DNA from: Nymphaea colorata
Lineage: Eukaryota; Streptophyta; Magnoliopsida; Nymphaeales; Nymphaeaceae
Assembly: GCF_008831285.2 (NCBI RefSeq)
Contig: NC_045142.1
Coordinates: 3,849,501-3,913,500 of the forward strand
Length of the DNA stretch: 64,000 bases
Direction of reading: 5' to 3'
In this document: positions 15,554-27,935 of the stretch, piece by piece
Layout of the letters: the number at the start of each line of letters is the position of its first letter
Numbering within the stretch: position 1 is the stretch's first letter
Made by a program: the position numbers and the translations under genes
Notes under the pieces: model-generated
Seen by the model: only the letters and a program-made list of their open reading frames with translations
Database searches by the model: none
What the model was told of the DNA's origin: nothing

Positions 15554-16859
15554 AGTACCAGTGGGAGAGCCCCAGCGGCAATTGCTCTGCAGCCGATGAC
15601 ACTGGTGCACGGCAGCAGTAGGAGAGGCGCTGGTCTTCTTGGCAGCGGTTGTGGGCGGGGGCCTGCTCAATGTGCTTGCCGGTGAGGGGGGTTCTTGAAA
15701 GACGCCCATTAGGATGGTTTTAAGGGCAGTTCTGGTTATTTGCTTCTGCTTGGAAACGGAATGGTGGTGGTGGTGGTGGTGGTTATCCGGTTGGTGCCTG
15801 GGATTGAGAAAGGTGGTCAAGAGGATGGAGGTTAGTAAGAGCCTCTAGAAAGGATCATTTGAGCACTTCTGTTGATAGCTCTGCCGCCAGTTCTGCAATT
15901 CACAATGGCTGTTGGGGAATTTGGAGGTCTGGAAATGGGTTTCTTTTCTATGAGCACTTCATAGGATTTGTTCATGTGGGTCGTCGTTATTTTCTTGCTT
16001 TTTTTTGTTGGTCGGTGTTGGTGGTGGTATTAAAAACAATGATTTTATACACTACATGGCTTATGGCATATGATTCTGCTAATGGCATTGGCAACACTAT
16101 AGGTTCAGCTGTTGCCACCAAGCAATATAAAAAGGACCGGGGAAAGAACATATGAGATGGGTCATTGAGAATATACAAAACCCTGCAACACACACGGTTT
16201 GATTTTCAAGTGAGGACTCGAAAGAGAACTTCTAGAGAAGGGTCCTTCGTGAGGAGGGTTCTCTTTCCGAAGTACTTCTTTAGCTTTTTAGGGTGGTAAC
16301 CTTATGAAGAAGGTTGGGCGAGGAGCCAAGGCCCCTCTCTTCCTATGCCCTCAAGGTTTGGGGTTGCTTTAAGCTTAGTCAGGGTGTTTGTGTTCATGCC
16401 ACTGGAGCCAGCAGCTATACATCTACCAGTCAGTGGTTCTTTGGATTGCTGGTTTCTAGGAAAAATGTTGAATTGGATGGACATCCGAACAGTTTCAGAG
16501 CATTATCTAGTGACTAGTATTATAGTCCTTAGAAACACCGAGTCACCGAAAGCAGATTTGGTACCTTTAGAGGATAAAAGTATGGGTTGCGGCAAAGTCG
16601 CTTTGAATCTGAACAGCAGGACAGATTAATGTGGGTGAATTTAATAGTTGCATACGGAAGATATGCTAGGCGTTTGGGAAATTCTACGTGCTTGATGATG
16701 TTTAATTGAAAGTTTTGGATTTAAGCGCCATGTTCAATTTAACTCATAGGGTGTTCTACATTTCTCATGGTGGGAAACTTTGATGTTTGACATGTGTGAT
16801 TGTTATTCTCTGCATGATATTCAGTTATATAGGAGAATGAAATTTTTAGTGGGGATGTC
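15554..16859. other. Intergenic DNA with a GC-richer segment, no gene assigned
   Basis: 15,560-15,840 is GC-richer and contains a (GGT)n run near 15,762-15,783; the histidine-rich ORF on the minus strand there is the translation of that run. 15,850-16,640 has several 60-98-codon ORFs with coding-like composition (for instance 16,345-16,629, +), but no domain I recognise. It may be a decayed transposon or gene fragment. Confidence 0.3.
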
Positions 16860-17200
16860 ATCTGATCGGATCTAACCATAACGACGATCTGGTTAATCAC
16901 ATAGTTGCATATCCAGATTTAGGTTTGGATTTGAATTCAAATTCAAATCAAGAAAAAATCAAAAGACACACGAGTCCGATTCTCAAAGTTGCAACGAAAT
17001 CAGTTCCAAATCTGACTTTGATGGTAGTTCTGATACATCTGAATCTGATTGTATCCAAAGATGGAGTTAAAATCGGATTTAGAAGTTGAATTAAATATGA
17101 ATATGCAAAATAGTAGTTGGATTTATTACATTAAAGGGTGATATCCATTATTCAATCAAACATTATGTAAAACCAACTCAGAATCTGATCGGATGTCATT
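16860..17200. repeat. Degenerate GATCCGATT/GGATTTGGATTTG dispersed repeat
   Basis: Repeated CATCTGATCGGATCTAACC, GGATTTGAATTCAAATTC, AATCTGATCGGATGTCATTTTC motifs link this to the degenerate hAT-like repeats at 30.0-30.3 kb, 57.0-57.8 kb and 43.2-43.4 kb. Ends are not defined. Confidence 0.4.
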
Positions 17201-17700
17201 TTCCAAAACTGATTTTTTTTGGTGATTGGTTTCTGTCCTTTTGAGAGAGAGAGAGGTACCAATTGGAAAAAATCCTTCTTGAACTTGAATTCGATTGGTA
17301 GTTGGATCTGTTTTTTTTTAATTGAAATTGACTAATAAAAAAACTAACACAAAAATTTCTAAATAAACTAATATTTTAATTTGGTATTAAGAGAAAAGGA
17401 ATGAAGGAACTGATTCCTGAAGCTTGCCGCCTCTTTAAATGACGACCGCACACGCTTAAGATTCCTGAAGCAGCGCCATCATCTACCCTTTGTTTCTTAA
17501 ACGACGAACACGAAAAATACGCTTTTTCCAAAGATAAATATGATGGTCGAACAGATCATATGCTCAACCAATTATATTTTCGGTAAGGATGTGAAATCTC
17601 AATCACTCATTTTAGGGTTGTGAAGACGAAATATACTGTACCTCATGCATCTTCCCTCACGCGCAAGCAAAAAAAATTTATGAAAAGTCGGAAAGATGTC

Positions 17701-17704
<4 letters not shown>

Positions 17705-17748
<44 letters not shown>
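17705..17748. repeat. (AT)n microsatellite
   Basis: Uninterrupted AT dinucleotides over about 44 bases. Confidence 0.95.
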
Positions 17749-17750
<2 letters not shown>

Positions 17751-17936
17751 TGAACGATATCACAGTCGTTCATCTAAAGTAGATGGGTGGTTGACGGAAA
17801 AACAAAGAAAAAAATGTATAAACTAATGTTAGATGATAAAAATAGCCATCACCTTTTTTTCATTTTTTTTTACAATCCATCGTGTTGAATTATACATTAG
17901 ATGACTGAGTGATTATAAAAAGTTAAAGTCATCATT

Positions 17937-17939
<3 letters not shown>

Positions 17940-17999
<60 letters not shown>
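17940..17999. repeat. (AT)n microsatellite
   Basis: Uninterrupted TA dinucleotides over about 60 bases, one of the longest in the window and likely to be length-polymorphic. Confidence 0.95.
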
Positions 18000-18001
<2 letters not shown>

Positions 18002-18955
18002 TTACTATTTTATACTTTGTCTAATTATGGCCATTCGACGCAAGTATGATTAAAAACACTACCCATGCATTGCATTTGGCGGCATGCTGTCAAAGGCTCA
18101 ATAAATTTTTTATCCAATGAAATAAGCCGACTGCATTTATGACCAAATGGGTTTTCTTTTTTTTTTAAAAAAAATCAATGCTAAAAATCGTTCCAAATGG
18201 TGAATCCCATGGCTAAAAACTGTACTAATAAACTACTGTCACAAAATGTATCGTTTGCGACGGTTTTTAGCATCATAAGATTTAAAAAACCATTCAGTTA
18301 TAGAGATTGGCTGTTGACTTATATATATATATATATAGCAGTGCGATGAAAAATTTATATTGAGATATATGTGAGAGCAACACTTCAGTGAGAGAAGACA
18401 ATCTTCTAGACGCCCCTGTGGCAGACGACACAATGTGGACGTTAAGGCGGTTACAAATTTCAAAGCACCATCGTTCCCATCCAAGCTAGCTAGAGACTAA
18501 AACTGGCGGCAATGAATAGTCCTATATTGAAAATGTTGATAACTCTTGTAAGAATTGATGTGCCTCCATTTTGTACTATTATGCACCAATTATGGCTATC
18601 GAGCCATTCTCTCACTTTATTAAGTAATCATTGTTTATAACTTTAAGATAAATATAGTTAACAATGAACATTTGATGAAGAGAGACATAGATACAGTGGC
18701 TATATTGCTGTATATCTCGCTTCCTTTTTGAAAATGTAAAACTTGGAAAATCGCGTGATTTTATTGCACTTAGAGAAAGAATGTTCTTCATGCTTGCCAA
18801 CACCGTTCGTTCAAGTGAAGGGAAAAAGATTAAAAGTAAGTATTGGAATACTGTATGATCCTCATTAAAAGTAACACCAAGCTTCAGGAATCCAGTTCCT
18901 TCATTACTTGGCTGTTAGAAGATAATGCTATAGACAGATCAGGTACCAAATAATT

Positions 18956-19460
18956 AGAGATTTGTGTAAACTCGATAGCACAACAAAGTATAACATTAGT
19001 AAATGCTTATTTTTTGTAATTATTCTTAATCTTCATCAGCTGAATTTAATAAGAAATTCACATCAAATTATTAATGTAATCCAGATCCAGCACGGAATTT
19101 CAGAGGTAAGCTCTCTAGTAAGAGAAAAGAGACTAACTGCCAACGTGCAATTGATAATAGAAAACCGTGTGCGTGAGAGACATCCTGAACAGTGATCACT
19201 TTCATATTCACTAAAATAGATTTGCAGGTCTCATTCTGGATGGCGATCACTTTTTGTATTTACTAACACACATTAATGCAGAAATATTTGAGCACTTTAC
19301 GATTCACTTAATTGTTCTCAGGGACAAAATTGACAGCAGGAACAAAAGAAAAAATGGAGAGGCCACAAATGCAAATGCATTCGACTCAAGTACCTCGATA
19401 CAACTTCCTGACATTATTATTTCTGAGAAAATAGTATAACATCTGAATGTAGCCAGTGCC
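18956..19460. other. 3' flank of the OGDH gene, no gene seen
   Basis: Includes the probable 3' UTR of the minus-strand OGDH gene next to 19,460. No separate coding region is supported; the ORFs here are short and unlike known proteins. Confidence 0.35.
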
Positions 19461-19759
19461 TCATGGGAACTTAATTGGCTCAGGTTGCATTGCTTTCTGC
19501 ACCAGTTCGGTTTGTTCCTGAACATGCGCTTGATAGAAACCAGTAGCTGTGGCAGCAGATGGTGCTCGTCCTACGTACTTGACGTCCTCGTATCCCCCTC
19601 TACCCAGTGCTTTCATGGCAGTCGTCAGACGGGGTGTGATGTAGTGATAAGCACCCATGTTCATTGGCTCTTCCTGGCACCAAACAATCTCAGCCTCTGT
19701 AACACAAAAAGGAACAGCCAATCAGTGTGGAAGTTAGACATAACTAATAAAATGTATTG

Positions 19760-19846
<87 letters not shown>

Positions 19847-22265
19847 TGACAAGTTGATAATTCGATTTGCTGAATGTCTTGTAAAATAACCCTAATATTC
19901 CTGACAGAAGCCCTGTCCTGAATCCTTCAACTGACAAAATTAGAAAAATCTGTAGGCTGATTGATCAAGAAGCAGTCAGAAGACACTACGTCAACAAGGA
20001 GATCCATAGGACATACTTGGGTATCTCTTCAGCTCTCTCTGGATAAGGTCGTAAGGGAATGGACAAAGCTGCTCAACTCTGCAGATTGCAATATCTTTAG
20101 CACCTACTTTCTTCCGTTCTTCATCCAGTTCATAATAAACCTGCACGGTTGACAATGATTACGGTTACTTGTGAATATTGCAAGATTAAATGATTGTTTA
20201 TTTTTAACATACCTTTCCCGAGCAAAGAACCAAACGTCGGATGCCCTCCTCAAGAAGAGAGTGGTCATTCTGGTCCTTTATCAGACGCTTGAAACGTGTT
20301 CCTTGCTTGTCAAAACCTGGGTGGCCTTGGACATCATCAAACTCTGACAGATTTGATTTACAATCTTTGTGACGAAGCAGATTCTTTGGAGACATGACAA
20401 TCAACGGTTTTCTGAATTCCCTGTGTATCTGTATAAAGCAAATATTTTAATAGTTGACAATTGATTTCAGTAATGGAATATGGAAGAAAAGCTACTAAGC
20501 AATCACCTGGCGACGTAAAACGTGGAAATAATTGGCAGGAGTGGTTACATTCACAACCTGCCAATTGCACTCTTGGATCTGCTTCCTAAGAGTGGGATCC
20601 ATTTCAGGTATCACAAAAGGATTGTCATCACTCATCTGCAGTAGCAAAAAAAGCCTCAATTAGTCAACAAGCACACATTCCATAAGGCACTTTCAGACTT
20701 GCAAAGTTTGGTTGCGAAGGCAAGCACAACTTATACATACAACTTTGAAAGTGTTTGTTAAGTAAAATACTATAGCATTTCTAACTGCCATGTTGCTCTT
20801 AAGCAAGTCAGCAGAAAAAGGAAGCCACTGGAAAAGATGAAAATATACACAAGACCCAAGGGAGGTTGGTGTAGTGGGCTGAGCTTCAGCTGTCATGAAA
20901 TCAGTCAGAGTTCAAACACCATGAGAGCCATTCCCTGCATAAAGCCCAAGCATGCATACGGCAGGGCGTTGAGGGTACTAGCCTTGACGTTTTACACCCA
21001 CCAGGAGTGCGACTAAGTCTCACTGCTCAGGTGTAGTTTCCTCAATGAGAAGAAACGAGCAATCACAAATCACATACAACTGGACGAAACCAAGAGGATA
21101 AGTCAAACTACACCTGAAGAAAGCGCTCCAATCTTGCACTTGAATGCTCAGGCCCCTGGCCATCATAACCATGTGGAAGCAACACCACCAGGCCAGTTTG
21201 GCGAAGCCATTTAGACTCTCCACTACTTAAAAACTGATCAAACATTACTTGAGCACCATTTGCAAAGTCTCCAAACTGAGCTTCCCACAAGATCAGTGAA
21301 TTTGGATTTTCCATCGAATAGCCCAATTCAAACCCCAGGACACCAAATTCAGAGAGTGAGCTGGAACACAAACTCAGAATTTTAGACCATATTTTGATTA
21401 AATATGGACGCTTCAAAATTTAATTGCAAGCCCAAAATATACATGGTGTAACGTCAAAATAAAGAAAGAAGTTGCAACACTATTCATCCAAATTTTAAGC
21501 AAATATTAACTGCATTATACATCATAGAAATGCGTCAAAGGAGACCAAATTTATAGATGTCAGCAGCTAAATTAATGATTGTCACAAATAATTTGCTCTG
21601 TGCTGAGTTTTCATTTTTCCTAGCGCAATTATAAGCATTAACTAATGAATATTCTCAACCAGATTGAGTTTCATTTTTCTATGTTTTCCTAGGTGGACCT
21701 GCAATTTGGTACACCCAGAGAACCTGCCCCCTAATCTAGACTTTGCTAAGTCATCGTACTTGATAACGGTTCGGATTGAACTTTCTGGAGCATAAATTCA
21801 TAGCTAAAAAGAAACAGAATTATCAACTAGCATGCAGGATAAATTTCATAGACATTTGTCTTGGAATATTGAGAAGTAATAAACTTCATGAGAACTTAAC
21901 CAGACATACCTGTTGCTAACAGTAAACATTTCCTCATCTTGGTTTGTGGTAAGGTGATCAAGTGGGCAGTACTGCTCTCCTGTTTCCTGGTCATGCAGGA
22001 CTGCATGGCGATGGCTAAAAGTACCTCGTTCAACATCCTGACCACTCAGTCGAACATGGTTTCCTTCTACTAATAGTGTAGCAAATGCAAGTGCCTCCCC
22101 AACAGCCCAATCAATGCCTTCTCCTGTTTCAATCATCTGTGCTCGTTGCTCAAAAATCTTTTTGACTGCTCGGTGAGGCTTGAATGTCTCAGGAAGTGTG
22201 GTAATGGCTTTTCCAACGTTCTTTAGAATTTCTGGCTTCACCCTATAAAACAGCATGATGTTACA

Positions 22266-22302
<37 letters not shown>

Positions 22303-24492
22303 ATGCAAATAAAATACGTTAAAACACAAAACTATACCCTGTGTTGCGGATACGAGAAAGCTGCTCAGGAGACTTGAACCCAGACCAATATGCAGAAAGC
22401 CAATCCCTTCTCTTTGGCACATAATCTTTGCTGCTTATAAATTCTTCATTAAGAATAGAGTTCACTTTCTGATGTATTGCAGAAACATCTTCCTTAGTTA
22501 GCTGCCCAAACTCTATAAGTTGTTTCTCATAGATATCCATGGCTCGGGGATGATTCCTAATTACCTGTTTGCATTCAAAAGCAAAACCAGTTTATATCCT
22601 TTACTTGCCTGAGTAACAAAGGAAATAAAATCTACATATTCTGAGAAGCTTTTCCCAACTGAAACAGACTTCCACTAACAACCACAACACCGATAGGAAG
22701 TTGAAGAAAACCATTATCACATGATTACAGGTGAGAAACAAAGGATACCAAGTATTTTTGTAGGAAAGCTGTGGTGGAAAAGATAAACATGAAAATTGAC
22801 CAACAGAGATTACAAAATAATAATAATAATAATAATTTCCATGTACTAAGACATGCATGAAATAAAAAATGGAAAATGTCTAATAAGACTTGACTGTCAA
22901 GTTAATAAACCGTGATAATTAGAGTTAAAAGGATTTACCTGATACATTTTGGGCTGTGTAAAAGATGGCTCATCAATCTCATTGTGTCCAAACCGACGGT
23001 AACATACATAGTCCACAACCACATCTGAGTGAAATGTCTGACGCCATTCAGCAGCAAGTTCAAAAACATGAACAACAGCTTCAACATCATCACCATTGAC
23101 GTGGAAAATAGGTGCATTTAAAGCCTTTGCAACATCTGTACAATACTGAGAAGATCTACCAGATCTTGGATCAGTAGTAAATGCCACTTGGTTGTTAACA
23201 ACAATGTGAATTGTCCCACCAGTTGAATAATTTGGAAGGGCACTAAGATGCAAAGTTTCATAGACCACACCTTGTCCTGCAAAACTTCCATCCCCATGGA
23301 TCAACACACCCATGTTTTTAGTCCTATCCACATCATTAGAGTAATACTGCTTTGCCCGAGTTTTTCCAAGTACAACTGGATCCACAGCCTCTAGATGACT
23401 TGGGTTTGCCACCAAAGACAGATGAATTCTCTTCCCACCCCTGGTTGGTCGATCATAGGATGTACCCAAATGATATTTCACGTCGCCAGTTCCTGTGTAT
23501 AGCCCAACCTCATCAACAGGCTTTGTGCCACCACTAAATTCACTGAAGATTTGACGCAAGGGCTTCCTGACCACATTGCCCAAAACATTCAATCTTCCTC
23601 TGTGAGACATGCCAATAACAATACTTTCAACACCAAGATCTGCTGACCTATCAAACATTTCTTTCATACCAGGAATGAGAGTCTCTCCACCTTCAAGACC
23701 AAATCGCTTTGCTGCTGTCCACTTAGTAGCCAAGAAATTCTCAAATTCAGTGCTCCAGATAAGCCTATCAAGTATAACTTCACGGCGCTGCTGACTGTAT
23801 CCTCTTGGATTCACCGTCTCAATTTTATCTCTCAACCAGTTACACTGGTCACGGTTTGCAATATGCATGTACTCATATCCAATTGTTCCACAGTAGGCCC
23901 GTTCAAGCTTGTTCAGAATTGTTCTGAGAGTCAGAACTGGGCGATTCTCAGAAAGGAAACCAGCCATCCGCCAGACCCCAAGGAAAAACTCTCTATCCAA
24001 GTCTGCATCCGTGAAGCCGTAAAGTGCTGGATCAAGATCGACTGGTATTTCTCTTTCCTCCAATCCTAGAGGATCCAACTTAGCTTTCATGTGCCCGTTG
24101 ACTTGGTATGCTCTAACAAGCAACAAGAGACGCATACTTTCCTGAATTGTCTGCCCCGAAATCCCTGGCGAGGTTGCAGCCTGCCCAACAAAATTACGGA
24201 AGAAATTGTCCCAAGATTCATCTACACTTGATGGGTCAGCCTCCCAAGCTCTCTGCAACTCCTCCAGATAAACACTGCTCGTACCATTGAGGAAGCTATC
24301 AGTCAGCCTCGAAAGTGGCACTGGATGAGGGACAGGAGCCACTTGGGCTTGTGATTTTCGAACTGTGGAATGGAATGCGCGGCCATATGACGGAGCCGTC
24401 CATGTTCTTCGAGTCGAATAAGAAGCCCTAGCTAAGTTCTTTCTAACAGCCGCTCTGGCTAGCCCAGAAGCAGCTGCTCTAAACCAAGCCAT
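19461..24492 (-). CDS. 2-oxoglutarate dehydrogenase E1 component, mitochondrial
   Basis: Thiamine-diphosphate E1 subunit of the 2-oxoglutarate dehydrogenase complex of the citric acid cycle, in the mitochondrial matrix. Eight coding exons in transcript order: 24492-22939, 22564-22338, 22242-21910, 21360-21114, 20635-20507, 20428-20213, 20140-20017 and 19696-19461; all GT-AG, frame continuous, 3066 nt for 1021 aa, close to the usual plant length. The N-terminus (1-50) is rich in Arg, Ala and Ser with no acidic residue, as in a mitochondrial presequence. Motifs: [11 protein letters not shown] (294-304), [11 protein letters not shown] (363-373), [11 protein letters not shown] (398-408), [12 protein letters not shown] (431-442), GDD (467-469) and [11 protein letters not shown] (499-509). 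Exon 4 has [14 protein letters not shown] and exon 8 has [14 protein letters not shown], both typical of the C-terminal transketolase-like half. The unusually long first exon carries half the protein. No frameshift or missing catalytic motif was seen. Confidence 0.96.
19762..19844. repeat. Compound (AT)n(GT)n microsatellite in OGDH intron 7
   Basis: About 29 bases of AT followed by about 54 bases of TG, inside the 320-bp intron 19,697-20,016. On the gene strand it reads (CA)n(TA)n. Confidence 0.95.
20862..21010 (+). repeat. SINE-like tRNA-derived insertion in OGDH intron 4
   Basis: On the + strand, opposite to the host gene, TTGGTGTAGTGGGCTGAGC fits a Pol III A box and about 35 bases on AGAGTTCAAACACC fits a B box. 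The head resembles the copies at 27,828 and 2600. A tail boundary is not clear. The intron (20,636-21,113) still keeps intact GT-AG borders. Confidence 0.5.
22268..22300. repeat. (AT)n microsatellite in OGDH intron 2
   Basis: A run of TA dinucleotides makes up about one third of the 95-bp intron 22,243-22,337. Confidence 0.95.
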
Positions 24493-25160
24493 CTCGTAAA
24501 GGCAAGCAAGCTAATCTCGGGAACCAAATATCTTCGTTAAAGAAGCACCAAAAATCTTATTCCCCAGTATCCGTTTTTGTTTATTCTGTTTCACCTACAA
24601 ACTCTCACCAGCAGCAACAGCACGAAAACCAAATTTATCAGAAAGAAAACCAACAAATACATAAACAAAAAAAACAAAAAAATTAATCAGAAATGGCCAT
24701 AAAACGGAAAAAAATCAGAGCAACAAGACCACAATCAATCGAGAAAGACAAGCCTATGAATCCTAAAACACACAAAACAGAAGTCCATACACATCATACA
24801 TAATCGAGGAAAACATTAGTTTTGCCTTCATTCTTACCACGACCATAATCAAACAGCCCGAACAGATGAAGAGAAAACTACACATTTCTTTCCACAAATC
24901 ACAAAGACGAAGGAGAAAATGTTGGGGAGCAAATTCTTAGGCCCATCATATAGAAAGAAGAAAGCAAAAAAGAAGCGAAGAAAGCCCAACAAAGGGGAAA
25001 AAAAGAGAAGAAAATATCTCATCGAATGGTACCATAAACATCCACAATCCTTGATCCTCCGAGAAGAGAGAGAGAGAGAGAGAGAGAGACAGTCGATACC
25101 CAAAGACGGAGAGAGAGAGTCAATACCCAGAAATGGTCGGCAATTATACAAAATAATATG
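24493..25160 (-). promoter_or_regulatory. Leader and proximal promoter region of the OGDH gene
   Basis: Upstream of the ATG the gene strand carries CT tracts (plus-strand GA at 25,065-25,089 and 25,104-25,116). A TATAAT-like string lies near 25,143-25,150. The 600-bp distance and the pyrimidine-rich stretches suggest a leader intron, but I cannot fix its borders. Short ORFs on both strands through the GA tracts are not genes. Confidence 0.4.
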
Positions 25161-25446
25161 AGAGAGCTACTCCGGCGGCCGTGGAACTTGTCCCTCTGCC
25201 CCTGTCTTCCCACTTTTCCGCAGCAGGAAGATTGGAGAAGAAGGAGAAAGCGTCGTCCCAACCTACCCTGGAAGAGCAGCGAAAATGCCTTGCAATGATG
25301 GTCTCCAAAGTCGTTCTCTCCCTCCATGTTACTTTAAGCCCCTTTAGCCGTCCAGGGAAACTTTTTCAGTTAGGTGACAATGGTTTTCCACTAATCCCGG
25401 TACAGACCTAAATTTTCCTGAATTTCTATTATATGCCAGCTATCAA
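25161..25446. other. Intergenic DNA upstream of the OGDH gene
   Basis: GC-richer flank with no supported gene. It could hold upstream promoter elements of the OGDH gene, but none was recognised. Confidence 0.35.
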
Positions 25447-25454
25447 AATAGAAA

Positions 25455-25743
25455 TAGGGCTGCGGCCGAGATCATGATCGGTCAGCTCGAGCTCGAGCTT
25501 GACTCGACCGAGTCGCAGGAGTTGTACCACCTCTTCATTTTCATCTGACCTGATCTTTTTTCTCTGTTTTAAGCTATAAAAAAGAATAAACGAGTTTACT
25601 CAAGTTTAATTGAGTCATGTTCATGCAACACGTGCTTAACTCGTTTATAAATTCGAGTTTTCAGTTAAGCTCGAGCTCAAGTCAAACTTAGCCATCCCAG
25701 TTTGAATCGGGCTTGAGTTCGCTCGATTCATTGTAGAACCCTA
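25455..25743. mobile_element. Complete hAT-like MITE, 289 bp
   Basis: Starts TAGGGCTGCGGCC and ends GTAGAACCCTA. Inverted ends share TAGGG and are otherwise diverged. A perfect 8-bp target duplication AATAGAAA flanks it at 25,447-25,454 and 25,744-25,751. The interior carries GCTCGAGCTCGAGCTTGACTC and TCGAGTTTTCAGTTAAGCTC motifs like those of the element at 5098-5574, placing both in one loose family. No coding capacity. Confidence 0.8.
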
Positions 25744-25769
25744 AATAGAAACCCAGGCTAACAAGTGAC

Positions 25770-25866
25770 AAAAACATAAACAATTCAGGTTCAGATAATT
25801 TAAATCCATAAAAGAATTTTGATTATGATCGGATCCAATATAAGCTTTAAAACCCAACATCCCTAG
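25770..25866. repeat. Right end of another hAT-like repeat
   Basis: Ends AACCCAACATCCCTA, the inverse of TAGGGATGTTGGGTT, after GATCGGATCCAATAT. The terminus matches that at 30,334-30,346. No left end was found, so this is a fragment. Confidence 0.45.
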
Positions 25867-27827
25867 TATTATACCTTACAAGCTTATGTTATTTCTAAAA
25901 AGAAAGCGAGATTTATTGAAGTTTCATATCTTTGTTTTTTTGGGGTTATATTTTCCTTGTCCTTTAAAACAAACGAGGATCCACAATTATTACTTGAGTT
26001 GAAAGATATAAGTGAACTTCAATTTGAGATAAAGTTTTATGGGAAAAGCAGCTTCCCCTAAAATAAACATTAAAGAAGGTTGAGTTAAATAGGTTTTCAT
26101 AAAAGTGAGCCTCTGTGTCATCTTCAAGCAAAATGGTATGATGTGGTACCTCTTTTCAGAAAACAGGTTGGGTATAGTTGAAAATCTTTCCTCTGCTGTG
26201 CCTTTTTTTCTAAAATGAATTAGTAAATTAGATGTGAAGTCTACGACCATCCTGGCCTGGTCAAAGGTGCTAATGTCATTAGACTCGGTTGATTCGAAGC
26301 CCATTCACCTTTTAATTGTTTTTAAAATGTTATTTTAAATGGTTTATTTTAATTATATTGAGATAACTTTTCATCTATATATTTCTAGAAATGATTTTAA
26401 AACTATTTTTGACCGATTTACTATGAATCGTCCCTTCACTTTCATTTAGAAACCGATTTTTAAAACACTAAAATCTCCAGTAACTACACTTTTAATCTAA
26501 TTGTTTCCAGTTTGGCTTGCAGACCTAGCTTTACACGCTGAACTCTCTACTAAGTGGTACACTTTTGATCATTTTTTATGGAAATTTCATTTTTCTTCTT
26601 TGGGGACCTTCCCAAGATACCAACTTTTAATATTTTTGCTATTGAAGTCTTTTTAACATTTAATGTAAAGAGAGATAATTTTTATGATATAAAAACAAGT
26701 TTAAATAACAATGAATATTAGCATTAAGTGTTATATACATCAATCTCCAAGTCTGATCGTGCTCTTCTTCACCTTTTTATTATATCCCTATGCAGAATAT
26801 TCATTCTAATTGTTGATGAGATTATACACTCTCAGGACCCAATTTATAACCAAGGCGTAGAAGAAGCACCAAGGAAGTCCTCAAAAAAAGAAAGAAAAAA
26901 ACAATTTGTTGGATCATATTATTTTCCTTCACGTACATGCTTGGGCTGGAATCAGCATTGCACTTATAGTTTGCGCATTCTTCTCCCCCATTACAGCATA
27001 AGAGAAGAGCGACTATGCTGCTCGATCTAGTGACCGGATGCCTACCAACCATTAACTCAAGCGAGTCGCCCTACACCCCTCATGTAGATCTGTATGATGT
27101 TTGATCTATCCAGATTTTTGGAATTAAAATACACATTTATTAAGAAATTCAAATTGTTAAACAAATAAAGTATTTTGTTTTCGGAATTTAAAAACTTAAA
27201 CCTAAAAATTTGATTCCATTTCAATTTAAAAAGGAATTATGAGTCTCGAATTTTCATTATTAATCAAAATTCAAAACCCTCAAAAGACTATCAAGCAATG
27301 TGACACCGGCTTGGTGAAGTACTGAAGTTCCGTTCCGTAATTTGGTAGACATCTTGAGTATGCCCGTAGTAAGCTTCAATGGCATCCTTATTTAGCAAAT
27401 TTAACCATTTTGTCAATTGAGGGAATGACTTGACAATTTGGACAAGTTCACGCGGTTAGATGGTAAGCTTAAAGTGGTCTGGTCTAACTAAAAAACTTCA
27501 AATTAGAAAGGCTTGACGTTTAATAACCAAAAATTTCCAAGGGAGTTTGGCACGGGACTGACTTCACCAAGATTAGAAAGTTAAAAGAAGCATGAAAGTT
27601 TAAGAGGTTATGAAAGTTTGAGAAGGGGTTGGCACAACAGTTTAGGGTTAGGGTATGTAGGCGGTTAGTTTTTCATGCCGTTTAGTAAAAAGGTGGGAAT
27701 GTGCCTTCCCATGTTAAAGGCATAACATGGAAAGTGCTTTCATGGTGGAGTTAGAAGTTTGAGTGGAAGCACTCTTCTAAGCTGCCGAATAGAGAGAACA
27801 TTATATATAACTATAGTTGCTTCCATC
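25867..27827. other. Intergenic DNA, no gene seen
   Basis: Several short ORFs (for example 25,990-26,304 -, 26,728-27,030 +) show no domain or splice logic. No RNA gene recognised. Confidence 0.4.
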
Positions 27828-27935
27828 CCTCAAGGGGGTTGGTGCAATGGTCAGGGCGGGGGCCGATAGGTTGCCAGTTTTCGTTTTGATGTTTTGTGGC
27901 ATTAACCCTCTATGCTGCAAATCGTGAGACACCAA
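27828..27935 (+). repeat. tRNA-derived SINE-like repeat
   Basis: AGGGGGTTGGTGCAATGGTC fits the start and A box of a plant tRNA-derived SINE. It is followed by GGCCGATAGGTTGCCAG, then a body TTTTGTGGCATTAACCC, GCTGCAAATCGTGAGACACC. A diverged copy of the body is at 6366-6480. Confidence 0.45.

Larger units (their letters stand above)
17380..18955. mobile_element. About 1.5-kb element bounded by inverted repeats
   Basis: AATGAAGGAACTGATTCCTG then AAGCTTG at 17,400-17,426 recurs inverted at 18,878-18,903 with one inserted base. Further out, TAATTTGGTA (17,371-17,385) and TACCAAATAATT (18,944-18,955) are also inverse. The interior holds two (AT)n tracts and, at 18,180-18,300, AAAACTGT, CACAAAATGTATCGTTTGC and GCGACGGTTTTTAGC motifs resembling subterminal repeats of plant CACTA-type elements. 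No transposase ORF is visible. Non-autonomous DNA transposon or foldback; class uncertain. Confidence 0.5.

Noticed and set aside
15542-15820. Histidine-rich ORF on the minus strand
   Set aside because: The histidine run is simply the translation of a (GGT)n repeat; no conserved domain around it.
19661-19937. ORFs made of TH and IY repeats
   Set aside because: Translations of the (GT)n and (AT)n microsatellite inside an OGDH intron.
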